Shown here: piece by piece, positions 34,121 to 42,519 of the stretch
Layout of the letters: every line of letters begins with the position of its first letter
How positions within the stretch are numbered: the first letter of the stretch is position 1
Assembly: GCA_037383845.1 (NCBI GenBank)
Contig: JARRON010000002.1
Location: 1 to 64,000, forward strand
DNA: 64,000 bases
Source of the DNA: JARRON01 sp037383845
GTDB lineage: Bacteria > Pseudomonadota > Gammaproteobacteria > Steroidobacterales > XN24
Reading direction: 5' to 3'
Program-made: the position numbers and the translations under genes
The notes under the pieces: generated by a model
The model's database searches: none
What the model saw: the letters and a program-made list of their open reading frames with translations, nothing else
What the model was told of the DNA's origin: nothing

Positions 34121-34236
34121 GTCCGCCGCCGGGCCGAGGTACCTAATTCCTATACAAAAGTTGCCGGGCGCGGGCCGGAGCCGCAGGCGGTCGCCCCGGG
34201 GCCCGCGGTCCGTGCAGCGTGAACCTGCGCCAGCGC

Positions 34237-35214
34237 CTACAGGAGGTCCCGCACCCCGTCCCGTTCCTCGAGGAGTTCCGCCTCGGTGGCCTTCATCCGG
34301 CCATCGCTGAATTCAGAGATATCCAGGCCCTGGACGATCTCGTAGCGGCCGCCGGAACAGGTCACCGGGAACGAGTAGACGATGCCCTCGGCCACGCCGT
34401 AGCTGCCGTCGGAGGGGACCGCCATGCTCACCCAGTCGCCGTCCGGCGTGCCCAGCGCCCAGTCCCTGACGTGGTCGATGGCCGCCGAGGCCGCCGAGGC
34501 CGCCGAGGAGGCGCCCCGGGCCTTGATGATGGCCGCACCGCGCTGCTGGACGGTCGGGATGAAGTCCCCGGTGATCCAGTCCTGGTCTACCAGGGACGTG
34601 GCGGGCGCGCCTGCCACCTCGCAGTGGCTGATGTCCGGGTACTGGGTGGCGGAGTGGTTGCCCCACACCGTCATCTTGCGGATGTCGCGGACCGCGGCGC
34701 CGGTCCTGGCGGCAAGCTGGCTGATGGCCCGGTTGTGATCCAGCCGGGTCATGGCCGTGAAGCGGGCATGATCCAGGTCCGGGGCGTTGGACAGGGCAAT
34801 CAGGGCGTTGGTGTTGGCCGGGTTGCCTACCACCAGCACCCTGACCTTCCTGGAGGCGTTGTCGTTCAGCGCCTTGCCCTGGGCGGAAAAGATCTTGGCG
34901 TTCTCGAGGAGGAGATCCTTGCGTTCCATGCCCGGGCCGCGGGGCTTCGCACCGACCAGCAGGGCGTAGTCAGCGTCAGCGAAGGCCGCGCCCGGGTCGT
35001 CGGTGGCCACGATGCCTTCGAGAGTCGGAAAAGCGCAGTCCGCCAGCTCCATCTCCACGCCCTTGAGTGCGCCCAGGGCCGGCGGGATCTCCAGCAGCTG
35101 GAGAATCACCGGCTGGTCCGGGCCGAGAAGCTGGCCGGAGGCGATCCGGAAGGCGAGCTGATAGCCGATCTGGCCGGCGGCGCCGGTAATGGCGACTCTC
35201 GCGGGCTTGGTCAT
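34237..35214 (-). CDS. mdh: Malate dehydrogenase
   Basis: 325-aa NAD-dependent enzyme that interconverts malate and oxaloacetate in the TCA cycle. The N-terminal NAD motif is VAITGAAGQIGYQLAFRIASG. The catalytic Asp/Arg lie in TRLDHNRAISQLA and the catalytic His in VWGNHSATQYPD. GASSAASAASAAIDHVRDWALGT is typical of the type shared by Xanthomonas and Burkholderia, distinct from the 312-aa E. coli enzyme. GGAGTCACGCC precedes the ATG. It is divergent from the GntR operon. Confidence 0.96.
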   Translation of the reverse strand: MTKPARVAITGAAGQIGYQLAFRIASGQLLGPDQPVILQLLEIPPALGALKGVEMELADCAFPTLEGIVATDDPGAAFADADYALLVGAKPRGPGMERKDLLLENAKIFSAQGKALNDNASRKVRVLVVGNPANTNALIALSNAPDLDHARFTAMTRLDHNRAISQLAARTGAAVRDIRKMTVWGNHSATQYPDISHCEVAGAPATSLVDQDWITGDFIPTVQQRGAAIIKARGASSAASAASAAIDHVRDWALGTPDGDWVSMAVPSDGSYGVAEGIVYSFPVTCSGGRYEIVQGLDISEFSDGRMKATEAELLEERDGVRDLL

Positions 35215-35314
35215 GGCGTGACTCCGTAGGTTTTTCTTGGCGTGTGGGAGGGCCCCGAAAGGACCGGGATCAATTGTAGCAGCGGGGACCTGCCGCCGGC
35301 CCGAAGGGCGGGGC

Positions 35315-35355
35315 TTGCAATCTCCCGGGTTGGTGTTATAGTTGAGTACAACACC
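35315..35355 (+). promoter_or_regulatory. Promoter and overlapping inverted repeat for the GntR operon
   Basis: TTGCAA (35315-35320), 16-bp spacer, TATAGT (35337-35342). The inverted repeat GGTGTT-N12-AACACC spans 35332-35355 and covers the -10 and the transcription start. YtrA-type GntR regulators commonly repress their own operon through such sites, so this is a likely autoregulatory operator. Sites are read directly; their use is inferred. Confidence 0.6.
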
Positions 35356-35401
35356 CGCTCACCAGGCGGGCACCCAGTGGACCGGAAAAAGGCGTGAAGC
35401 C

Positions 35402-35491
35402 ATGAACTCAGTGTATCGGCAAAGCGAGCCCGTCAGGATCGTCACGGTCCTGTTCGTCGCCTGTCTCACCATCGCCTGCATCGCGGCCTGA
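35402..35491 (+). CDS. Small single-span membrane peptide (29 aa)
   Basis: ATG-initiated 29-aa ORF between the promoter and the GntR gene: a charged N-terminus (MNSVYRQSEPVR) then one hydrophobic segment (IVTVLFVACLTIACIAA). It ends 18 bp before the GntR start, and a weak AAGGCGTG site precedes it. It could be a leader peptide or a small membrane sensor partner of the regulator/exporter. No known family; the call rests on position, start and composition, so conservation in relatives would be decisive. Confidence 0.45.
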   Translation: MNSVYRQSEPVRIVTVLFVACLTIACIAA

Positions 35492-35509
35492 AGCCGCGGG
35501 GAAGGAGCA

Positions 35510-35893
35510 ATGGAAGGCGACTGGAACGATACCCAGCCAATCTACCGCCAGCTGCGGGACCGGGTGGTCACCATGATCCTTGAGGGCGTGCTCACCGACG
35601 GCGACCCCCTCCCTTCGGTGCGTACGGTGGCCGCCGAGTACCGCCTGAATCCCCTGACCGTCCTGAAGGGCTACCAGGAACTGGTGGACGAGGGGCTGGT
35701 GGAGAAGCGCCGCGGCCGCGGCATGTTCGTGCTGGATGGCGCCCGAAAAGCCCTCATGAAAGACGAGCGGAAGGCTTTCCTGGAGGAACAGTGGCCGGAG
35801 ATCGTGGCGACCATGCGGCGACTGAAGATCGACCCCGAGGAGCTGCTGCGGTCCGTCGAGGCAGCGTCCGCGAGCGAGGAGGAAGGACAGTGA
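35510..35893 (+). CDS. GntR family transcriptional regulator, YtrA subfamily
   Basis: 127 aa. It has an N-terminal winged helix (QPIYRQLRDRVVTMILEGVLTDGDPLPSVRTVAAEYRLNPLTVLKGYQELVDEGLVEKRRG) and only a short C-terminal helical tail, which defines the YtrA subfamily that usually controls adjacent ABC transporters. GGAAGGAGC precedes the ATG. The stop overlaps the GTG of the ATPase gene. It likely represses this operon and responds to a cell-envelope or drug signal; the effector is unknown. Confidence 0.92.
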   Translation: MEGDWNDTQPIYRQLRDRVVTMILEGVLTDGDPLPSVRTVAAEYRLNPLTVLKGYQELVDEGLVEKRRGRGMFVLDGARKALMKDERKAFLEEQWPEIVATMRRLKIDPEELLRSVEAASASEEEGQ

Positions 35894-36747
35894 CGGCAGT
35901 CATCCGGGCGCGGGGGCTGTCCCGCAGTTACGGCCGGACACGGGCCCTGGACGGCATTGATTTCGACGTGGAGCCGGGTCGCATCGTGGGCCTTATCGGT
36001 CCCAACGGAGCGGGCAAGACCACGGCGCTGAAAGCCATACTGGGGCTGGGGCCCTACGACGGGGAACTGGAGGTGCTCGGCCTGGATCCGCGACGGCAGC
36101 GGGCGCGCCTGATGCAGGAGGTGTGCTTCATCGCGGACGTGGCGGTGCTGCCCCGCTGGCTGAAGGTCCGCGACGCGCTGACGGCCGCCGAGGGCCTGCA
36201 TCCCAGGTTCCACCGCGACAGGGCCGAGGCTTTCCTGGCCCAGACAGAGATACGGCCGGAAAGCCGTGTCGGCGCCCTGTCCAAGGGCATGGTCGTCCAG
36301 CTACACCTGGCTCTCGTGATGGCTATCGACGCGAGGCTGCTGGTGCTCGACGAGCCCACCCTGGGCCTGGACATCATCTACCGGAAGAACTTCTACGCGA
36401 CCCTGCTGAACGATTACTTCGACGAGGGCCGGACGATATTCCTCACCACCCACCAGGTGGAAGAAGTGGAGCACATCCTCACCGACGTGATGTTCATCAG
36501 CCACGGAAAGCTGATTCTCAACGAGAGCATGGACGCCTTGGGCGAAAAATTCCTTGAACTCGCGGTGCGCCCGGAGCGTGCCGAGGAGGCACGCCGGCTG
36601 GCGCCGCTGTCGGAGCGCCGCGCCCTCGGCCGGGAGGTCTTCCTGTTCGAGGATGCTGACCGCGATGCCCTGGCTGCCCTGGGCGAGGTCCGGGTCCCCG
36701 GGATCGCGGACCTGTTCGTGGCCAAGGTGCAGGGAGCAGGCGCATGA
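35890..36747 (+). CDS. ABC transporter ATPase (YtrB-like)
   Basis: 285 aa: Walker A GLIGPNGAGKTTALKAI, signature GALSKGMVVQLHLALV (LSKGM in place of LSGGQ), Walker B RLLVLDEPTLGLD, and H-loop TTHQVEEVEH. Start is the GTG overlapping the GntR stop (GTGA); the open frame reaches upstream inside the GntR gene but without family similarity. It pairs with the permease that overlaps its own end. Confidence 0.92.
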   Translation: MTAVIRARGLSRSYGRTRALDGIDFDVEPGRIVGLIGPNGAGKTTALKAILGLGPYDGELEVLGLDPRRQRARLMQEVCFIADVAVLPRWLKVRDALTAAEGLHPRFHRDRAEAFLAQTEIRPESRVGALSKGMVVQLHLALVMAIDARLLVLDEPTLGLDIIYRKNFYATLLNDYFDEGRTIFLTTHQVEEVEHILTDVMFISHGKLILNESMDALGEKFLELAVRPERAEEARRLAPLSERRALGREVFLFEDADRDALAALGEVRVPGIADLFVAKVQGAGA

Positions 36748-37670
36748 ACCAGATGATCACTCTCTTTCGCCGAGAGATCTGGGAGCACCGGAGCATTCTC
36801 GCCGTGCCCACGGTCTTCGGCGGCCTTTTCGTGGTGGCAGCCATCCTGGGGGTCTTCGGCCTGGTCAAGGTGACCATGGGAGACGGCCAGTTCTCCGACT
36901 ACACGCTTTCAGAGCTGGCCGGCCAGGTGCAGCCCCACCAGTGGCGCCCCGGCATGGAGGTCCTGTTCGCCTCTGTGGCCACGACCCTGCAGATGATCAT
37001 GGGCGTGGTGGTGTTTTTCTACCTGATCGACGCTCTCTACACGGAGCGCCGTGACCGCAGCATCCTGTTCTGGAAGTCCCTGCCGGTGACAGACGCGCAG
37101 GTGGTCGCGTCCAAGTTCCTCACCGGGGCTGTCGTGATTCCGGCCGTGACGGTGGCCGTTTTCCTTGCGACCTGCGTGGTGCTGTGGCTCATCGGAGGCC
37201 TCACCGCCCTGGTCGCGGGGACCGGCGCAGCGCTGGCCGCCGGCCCCGCTGCCATGCTGAAGATCGCCGCGGTCATGGTCTACGCGCTCCTGGTGCAGGC
37301 GGTGTGGTATGCGCCACTTTACGCCTGGCTCCTGCTGGCTTCCGCCTACGCGAAGCGGGCCGTCCTGCTATGGGCGGTGCTGCCCCCGGTGGGTCTCATC
37401 ATCGCGGAACAGATCCTGTTCGGCACCGAGCGTTTCGCGGAGTTCCTGGGCGAACGGATCGTCGGCGGCTTTGCCCTGGCTTTCGACCATATGCAGCACG
37501 GCGTCGGCTGGGACGTGGCCGGCGAAGGGGCAACGGGCTTCCCGCCCCTCGCCGAGATCCTTACCCCGGGCCGCTTCCTCGCCGCACCGGAGACCTGGGT
37601 CGGCCTGGCCCTTGCGTTCATCCTCCTGGCGGGGGCGGTATGGCTGCGGCGCTGGCGGGACGAGGCCTGA
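36744..37670 (+). CDS. ABC-2 type permease of the GntR operon
   Basis: 308 aa with about six membrane helices (ILAVPTVFGGLFVVAAILGVFGLV at the N-terminus; LALAFILLAGAVWL at the end) and a cytoplasmic block RRDRSILFWKSLPVTDAQVVASKFLTG that is typical for the YtrC/ABC-2 permease group. Its ATG overlaps the ATPase stop. Substrate unknown; the operon type is often linked to cell-wall antibiotic response. Confidence 0.9.
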   Translation: MNQMITLFRREIWEHRSILAVPTVFGGLFVVAAILGVFGLVKVTMGDGQFSDYTLSELAGQVQPHQWRPGMEVLFASVATTLQMIMGVVVFFYLIDALYTERRDRSILFWKSLPVTDAQVVASKFLTGAVVIPAVTVAVFLATCVVLWLIGGLTALVAGTGAALAAGPAAMLKIAAVMVYALLVQAVWYAPLYAWLLLASAYAKRAVLLWAVLPPVGLIIAEQILFGTERFAEFLGERIVGGFALAFDHMQHGVGWDVAGEGATGFPPLAEILTPGRFLAAPETWVGLALAFILLAGAVWLRRWRDEA

Positions 37671-37715
37671 ACACGGCCCTTGGCCGGATCATGACTGACT
37701 GAAAGGAAATGCCTG

Positions 37716-38081
37716 ATGACTTCGAACTTCAGAATCTTCGCCGCTGTCCTCCTGCTGGCCGCTGCCCTGGTTTCCGGCTGCGTGGTGGTGGTGGACGACC
37801 GTCCGGACGGGTCCGACGACTGGGACGTAAGCTGGGCTGGCAGCAGCGACGTCCAGCGGGTCGCCAGCGATGACGCCCTGGCGAAGGAGGTCTCCCGGCG
37901 GCTGGCCGCCACGGCCGCTGGCGACCAGGACGTTTCTGTCTCCGAGCGGGATGCGGTGGTGACCCTGCACGGCCGGGTCGACTCCGTGGCCGCCCTCGAG
38001 GAGGCCATGGCGGTGGCGGCTGACACGCCCGGCGTCAGCCGCGTCGTCTCCCGCCTGACGGTGGTCCGGGAAGGTTCCTGA
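37716..38081 (+). CDS. BON-domain lipoprotein
   Basis: 121 aa. The signal peptide ends in the lipobox LVSGC. After an acidic linker, one BON domain covers about residues 55-118 (ALAKEVSRRLAAT ... VTLHGRVDSVAALEEAMAVAADTPGVSRVVSRLTV). BON domains bind phospholipid and occur in OsmY and related envelope-protecting proteins. It lies in the GntR operon and its stop overlaps the ATG of the DUF4097 gene. Confidence 0.88.
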   Translation: MTSNFRIFAAVLLLAAALVSGCVVVVDDRPDGSDDWDVSWAGSSDVQRVASDDALAKEVSRRLAATAAGDQDVSVSERDAVVTLHGRVDSVAALEEAMAVAADTPGVSRVVSRLTVVREGS

Positions 38082-39235
38082 TGCATCGGCTTTTGCTCCT
38101 GGCGCTGGGCCTGGGCCTGGCGTGGCCGGCCCACTCCGCCACCCGGCTCCTGGAGCTGACCCTGGATGCCGCCGCGCCGGTGGAGGTGGTGAACCTGGTG
38201 GGTTCCGCCCGCCTCGTCCCGACCGACGGTCCCCTTCGGCTGAGCGCCCGCGTCACCGCCGCGGACCCTGATGCGGCGCAGTCCACGTCGCTGGCGGAGA
38301 CCCCCTCAGCGGACGGCGGCCGCCGGGTGGAGGTGCGCTACCCGGACCTGGACACGATACGAGTGGACCTCGAGCCGTTCCGGCGCCTGCGCGCCCGGGT
38401 CGAGTACCTGGGTCGCGACTTTCGGCTGGACGACGGGGCGGGGGAGCCCATCCGGGTGGACCTGGAAATCCGCGTGCCCCCCGGGGCCCGCGTCAGGCTG
38501 ATCCAGGCGGCCGGAAACATCGAGGCCGATGGCGTCGCCGCCAACCTTCAGCTTCGCAGCCGCTTCGGCGATCTGCGGGTGACCGACAGCCGGGGCACGG
38601 TGACCGCCAGCGCCGGGACGGGTCGGATCGAGGTGGCGAGCTTTCGCGGCGGCGTGGCCGCCCATTCCGGCAGTGGCCTGGTGACCATCGAGAACGTCCT
38701 GGGCACGGTGGAAGCCGACACGGGTTCCGGCGACGTCCGCATCAGGGGCGTGGAAGGTGACCTGAAGGCCGACACCGGGTCCGGCTCCGTTCACATCATC
38801 GACGCGGCGGGAGACCGGATCGTCGTCGACACCGGCTCCGGGCAGGTCCGCCTCACTGACCTTGCCGGTTCCGTGAGCGTGGATACCGGCAGCGGCGGGG
38901 TGCGCGCGCAGGGGCTGGTCGCGGGACGCCGGCTGCACGTGGACACCGGCTCCGGCTCCGTCCGCCTGGAGGGAGATTTTTCAGCCCTGCGGGATGGCCT
39001 GATCGATACCGGCAGCGGAGGCGTGGAGCTTCTCAGCACCACCCCCTTGTCGCTGAGACTGGACCTGGACGCGGGCAGCGGGGGCATCGATGTGGCCGTC
39101 CCGGGCCTGGCGGACATTCAGGCCGAGCGGGGCGAATTCCGTGCCGTGGCGGGCACCGGCGAAGGCAGGGCGAGAATCGAGACCGGTAGCGGCGCCATCC
39201 GGATCCGCGCCCCCGGGGCGGCGCCGGACTACTAG
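38081..39235 (+). CDS. DUF4097-type repeat protein with DTGSG repeats
   Basis: 384 aa with a signal peptide (MHRLLLLALGLGLAWPAHSA). From about residue 190 onward a short motif, [D/S/A]xGSGxV plus about 15 residues, recurs some nine times (EADTGSGDV, KADTGSGSV, VVDTGSGQV, SVDTGSGGV, HVDTGSGSV, LIDTGSGGV, DAGSGGI, ETGSGAI). This is the pattern of a right-handed beta-helix or beta-solenoid. DUF4097 proteins are common beside sensor or transport operons, with unknown function. Likely exported to the periplasm or surface. Last gene of the GntR operon. Confidence 0.85.
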   Translation: MHRLLLLALGLGLAWPAHSATRLLELTLDAAAPVEVVNLVGSARLVPTDGPLRLSARVTAADPDAAQSTSLAETPSADGGRRVEVRYPDLDTIRVDLEPFRRLRARVEYLGRDFRLDDGAGEPIRVDLEIRVPPGARVRLIQAAGNIEADGVAANLQLRSRFGDLRVTDSRGTVTASAGTGRIEVASFRGGVAAHSGSGLVTIENVLGTVEADTGSGDVRIRGVEGDLKADTGSGSVHIIDAAGDRIVVDTGSGQVRLTDLAGSVSVDTGSGGVRAQGLVAGRRLHVDTGSGSVRLEGDFSALRDGLIDTGSGGVELLSTTPLSLRLDLDAGSGGIDVAVPGLADIQAERGEFRAVAGTGEGRARIETGSGAIRIRAPGAAPDY

Positions 39236-40413
39236 ACTCGCACGAGCACGCTGCCGGCGGCCGCCCGAGCCTTCTCCCGGGCCTCCTCGACGGTGTCAGC
39301 CCGGGCGAGGGCCACCCCCAGCCGGCGGCGGCCGTGGACTTCCGGTTTCCCGAAGAGGCGAAGCTCCGTATCCGGCGCTTCCAGCGCCTCGTCCACTTCC
39401 TGGTACTGGATCCGGTCCGACTCTCCCTCGGCCAGAATCGCCGCGGACGCAGCGGGCCCCCAGCTGCGGATGTTCGGAATGGGCAGTCCGAGGATGGCCC
39501 TGACGTGCAGCGCGAATTCGGACAGGGACTGGGAGGCAAGGGTCACCAGGCCCGTGTCGTGGGGCCGGGGCGAGACCTCGCTGAACCAGACCTCGTCCTC
39601 CTTCACGAACAGCTCGACGCCGAAGATCCCCGCGCCGCCGAGCTGGCCGGTGATGGCCCCGGCGATGCGACGGGCCTTCTCCAGAGCGATATCGCTCATG
39701 GGATGCGGTTGCCAGGACTCCCGGTAGTCCCCGTCCACCTGCAGATGCCCGATAGGGTCGCAGAAACTGGTATCTCCGCCGTGACGCACGGTCAGCAGCG
39801 TGATCTCGTAGTCGAACTCGATGAATCCTTCCACGATGACCCGGCCGGCCCCGGCGCGGCCCCCGGCCTGGGCGTACTCCCAGGCCTTTTCCACGTCCGC
39901 GAGGTTGCGGACCGTGCTCTGGCCCTTCCCCTAGGAGCTCATGACGGGCTTGACCACGCAGGGGAGGCCGATCTCTTCCACCGCCTGCCGATAGGCCGCT
40001 TCGTCATCGGCGAAGCGGAAGGGGGACGTCTTCAGGCCCAGGCCTTCCGCGGCCAGTCGCCGGATTCCTTCCCGGTCCATGGTCAGTCTCGCCGCCCGGG
40101 CGGTGGGGACCACGTTGTGACCTTCCTCCTCCAGGGCCACCAGTTCCGCCGTGGCGATGGCCTCGATCTCCGGGACGATGAAGTTCGGCTCCTCGGACTC
40201 CACCACCTCCCGCAGCGCCTTCGGGTCCAGCATGTCGATCACGTGGCTGCGGTGAGCCACCTGCATGGCAGGCGCGTTGGCGTACCGGTCCACGGCGATG
40301 ACTTCGACGCCGAGGCGCTGGGCTTCGATGGCGACTTCCTTGCCGAGTTCCCCGGCGCCCAGCAACAGCATGCGGGTGGCGGTCTCGGAGAGCGGCGTGC
40401 CAAGGGTCGTCAT
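39232..40413 (-). pseudogene. purT: Formate-dependent GAR transformylase with in-frame amber codon
   Basis: The complete frame would encode 393 aa, like E. coli PurT (392 aa), an ATP-grasp enzyme that formylates glycinamide ribonucleotide with formate and ATP. N-terminal LLLGAGELGKEVAIEAQRLGVEVIAVD and the C-terminal DYEITLLTVRH and EVSPRPHDTG are intact. Codon 161 (39931-39933) is TAG where the family has the third Ser of the VMSSSGKGQ ATP loop; TCG to TAG needs one base change. The frame is otherwise open on both sides. This is either a recent nonsense mutation, a sequencing error, or suppressed read-through. No second start suitable for the C-terminal part is evident. Confidence 0.88.
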
Positions 40414-40428
40414 GGGCGGGAATCCGGG

Positions 40429-42402
40429 TCAGTGCCTGCCGGTGAGCAGGATGTTCCGCGCGCGCTCCAGGTCTTCGGATCTGCCGAAGAGAACAAGGAC
40501 GTCATGGGTCTTGAGCACGGTTTCCGGAAGGGGCTGGCGACCCACGATACCGTCCCGGCGGATGGCTGTCACCATGACGCCCTCTGCCTCAAGGCCGAGG
40601 GCGCCGAGCTCGTGGCCTACGGCGGCGTAGTCGTCCGTCAGCGTCACCGGTTTCAGCTGGGCCAGGTCGAAATGCTCGGGGTCCATGTAGCTCGGCGCGT
40701 CCCTTCGGAAAACCGTCCGCAGCAGGGAGTAACGGTCGTCGCGGACACGCTGGACCTTGCGTACCACCCGGCCCAGGGGAACGCCCAGCAGGGCCAGTGC
40801 GTGAGAGGCGAGCATGAGGCTCGCCTCCAGGGTTTCCGGCACCACCTCCGTGGCGCCGCCGCCCTGCATGAGTTCCAGCTGGGCATCATCCCTGGCGCGG
40901 ACCAGCACCGGGACATTCGGAGCCGCCGCCCGGATCGCCGAGAGGACTCGCAGGGTCTCGCGGGCGTTGGGCAGCGTAGTCACCACCATGGAGGCCGTGT
41001 CCAGGCCCGCCGCGGCCAGCGTCTCCGGCCGGTCTGCGTTTCCCCAGATGATGGCGTCTCCCGCTTCCCGGGCGATGCGGACCCGTCCCGGGTCCTCGTC
41101 GATGGCCACCCACTCGAAGCCCTCCTCCTCCAGTATGCGGGCGAGGTTCTGCCCCACCCGGCCGTAGCCGCAGAGGATGACGTGCTCGCGCTTCGCCACC
41201 TGGTCCAGCCCGGAGTCGTCCGCGGGCGGTTCGGTCACCGGGGCCGGTCCCCCGGCGAGCCGTGCGGCCAGGCCGCCTGACTTGCGGATCAGGAAGGGGC
41301 TGACTGCCATGCTGGCGGCGATGGCCACCAGCAGGGGCTGGGCCGCCTCGCCCGAGAGCAGGCCACGCTGCGTCATCAGTGTCAGCAGGGCGATGCCGAA
41401 CTCGCCGCCCTGGCCGAGGGCGATCCCGCTGCGCCAGGCGACCCTCGGGTCCTCCCCGAACCAGACCAGCAGCCAGTAGACGAGGGCGGCCTTGCCGACC
41501 ACCAGCGCCGTCACCAGAATCAGCACGGCCGGAAGCCAGCGCAGGATCATTGCCGGATCCACGTTCATGCCCACGGTGATGAAGAACAGCCCGAGCAGCA
41601 GGTCGCGAAAAGGCCGGATGTCCACCTCCACCTGGTGCCGGTACTCGGTCTCGGCCAGCATCAGGCCCGCGAGGAACGCGCCCAGGGCGAGGGAGAGGCC
41701 CACGGCGTGGGTGGCCGCCGCCGCGCCCAGGGGGACCAGCAGCACCGCCAGGGTGAACAGTTCCGCCATCCGGGTGCGGGCCACCTCCTGCATGAGGGGC
41801 CGAAGCAGCCAGTGTCCCGCGGCCAGCATCAGTCCCAGCACCGCGACGGCGGCAGCGATGGTTGCCAGGGGCTGGGCGGGCCCGCCGTCGGCCGCCAGCG
41901 CCGGCACCAGGGCCAGGAAGGGCACCAGGGCCAGGTCCTGGAAGATGAGTACGCTGACAGCGATCCGGCCGTGGGGCTGGCCGATCTCCCGCTGATCCGA
42001 CAGCTGCCGGATGACCACCGCCGTGGACGACATGGCCAGCGCGCCGCCGAGAAGAATGCCCAGGGGCAGCTCCTGCCCGAAGGCCAGCGCCACCAGGGCG
42101 ACCAGGACCACGGACACGGCCACCTGGAGGCCGCCGAAGCGCACCATCTCCCAGCCCATGGATTTAAGGCGGGGCAGGGAAAACTTCAGTCCCACGGTGA
42201 ACAGCAGGAAGGCGACGCCGAACTCCGCCAGGAGCCGGACCTGGGCCACGTCCGGCACCAGTGCCAGCCCGCCCGGGCCCAGGGCGGCGCCCACCAGCAC
42301 ATAGCCCACCAGCGGCGGCACGTTCAGACGCCGGAAGATCGCCAGGACGACGACCGACGCGGCGATCATCACGAGCACGGACAGCAGGGAAAGCTCGTTC
42401 AT
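40429..42402 (-). CDS. Kef-type monovalent cation:proton antiporter (CPA2)
   Basis: 657 aa. The N-terminal about 390 residues hold 12-13 membrane helices, with conserved ALGPGGLALVPD and LLFTVGLKFSLPRLKSM blocks. The cytoplasmic RCK/TrkA-N domain has the nucleotide motif HVILCGYGRVGQNLARILEEEG and DEDPGRV, and a TrkA-C domain ends the protein. KefB/KefC export K+ in response to electrophiles; YbaL-like members have similar architecture. Glutathione-site residues could not be checked. Start at MNELSLL with GGAGACACC upstream. It is 15 bp upstream of the purT start. Confidence 0.92.
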   Translation of the reverse strand: MNELSLLSVLVMIAASVVVLAIFRRLNVPPLVGYVLVGAALGPGGLALVPDVAQVRLLAEFGVAFLLFTVGLKFSLPRLKSMGWEMVRFGGLQVAVSVVLVALVALAFGQELPLGILLGGALAMSSTAVVIRQLSDQREIGQPHGRIAVSVLIFQDLALVPFLALVPALAADGGPAQPLATIAAAVAVLGLMLAAGHWLLRPLMQEVARTRMAELFTLAVLLVPLGAAAATHAVGLSLALGAFLAGLMLAETEYRHQVEVDIRPFRDLLLGLFFITVGMNVDPAMILRWLPAVLILVTALVVGKAALVYWLLVWFGEDPRVAWRSGIALGQGGEFGIALLTLMTQRGLLSGEAAQPLLVAIAASMAVSPFLIRKSGGLAARLAGGPAPVTEPPADDSGLDQVAKREHVILCGYGRVGQNLARILEEEGFEWVAIDEDPGRVRIAREAGDAIIWGNADRPETLAAAGLDTASMVVTTLPNARETLRVLSAIRAAAPNVPVLVRARDDAQLELMQGGGATEVVPETLEASLMLASHALALLGVPLGRVVRKVQRVRDDRYSLLRTVFRRDAPSYMDPEHFDLAQLKPVTLTDDYAAVGHELGALGLEAEGVMVTAIRRDGIVGRQPLPETVLKTHDVLVLFGRSEDLERARNILLTGRH

Positions 42403-42519
42403 GGTGTCTCCGGACCGCCCGGTCCGCGGCACGGGAGGGTTCGCGCGCGGCAGCGGTCGAGCCTCATAATCCTAGCGCAGCATTTCCGCCGGCCAGCGAT
42501 ATCAGGAGGGCCAAGCGAC

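Noticed and set aside
34481..34510. Short GCCGCCGAG tandem repeat inside mdh
   Set aside because: It encodes the normal SAASAASAA helix of malate dehydrogenase, so it is ordinary protein composition and not a separate repeat element.
38630..39210. CRISPR-like periodic repeats
   Set aside because: The periodicity is that of the DTGSG protein repeats; the nucleotide repeats are degenerate at third positions and lie in one open coding frame.
39931..39933. TAG in purT read as pyrrolysine or other recoding
   Set aside because: No pyl genes or downstream recoding signal can be seen, and the residue is a conserved Ser in the nucleotide loop. A simple nonsense change or error is more likely.
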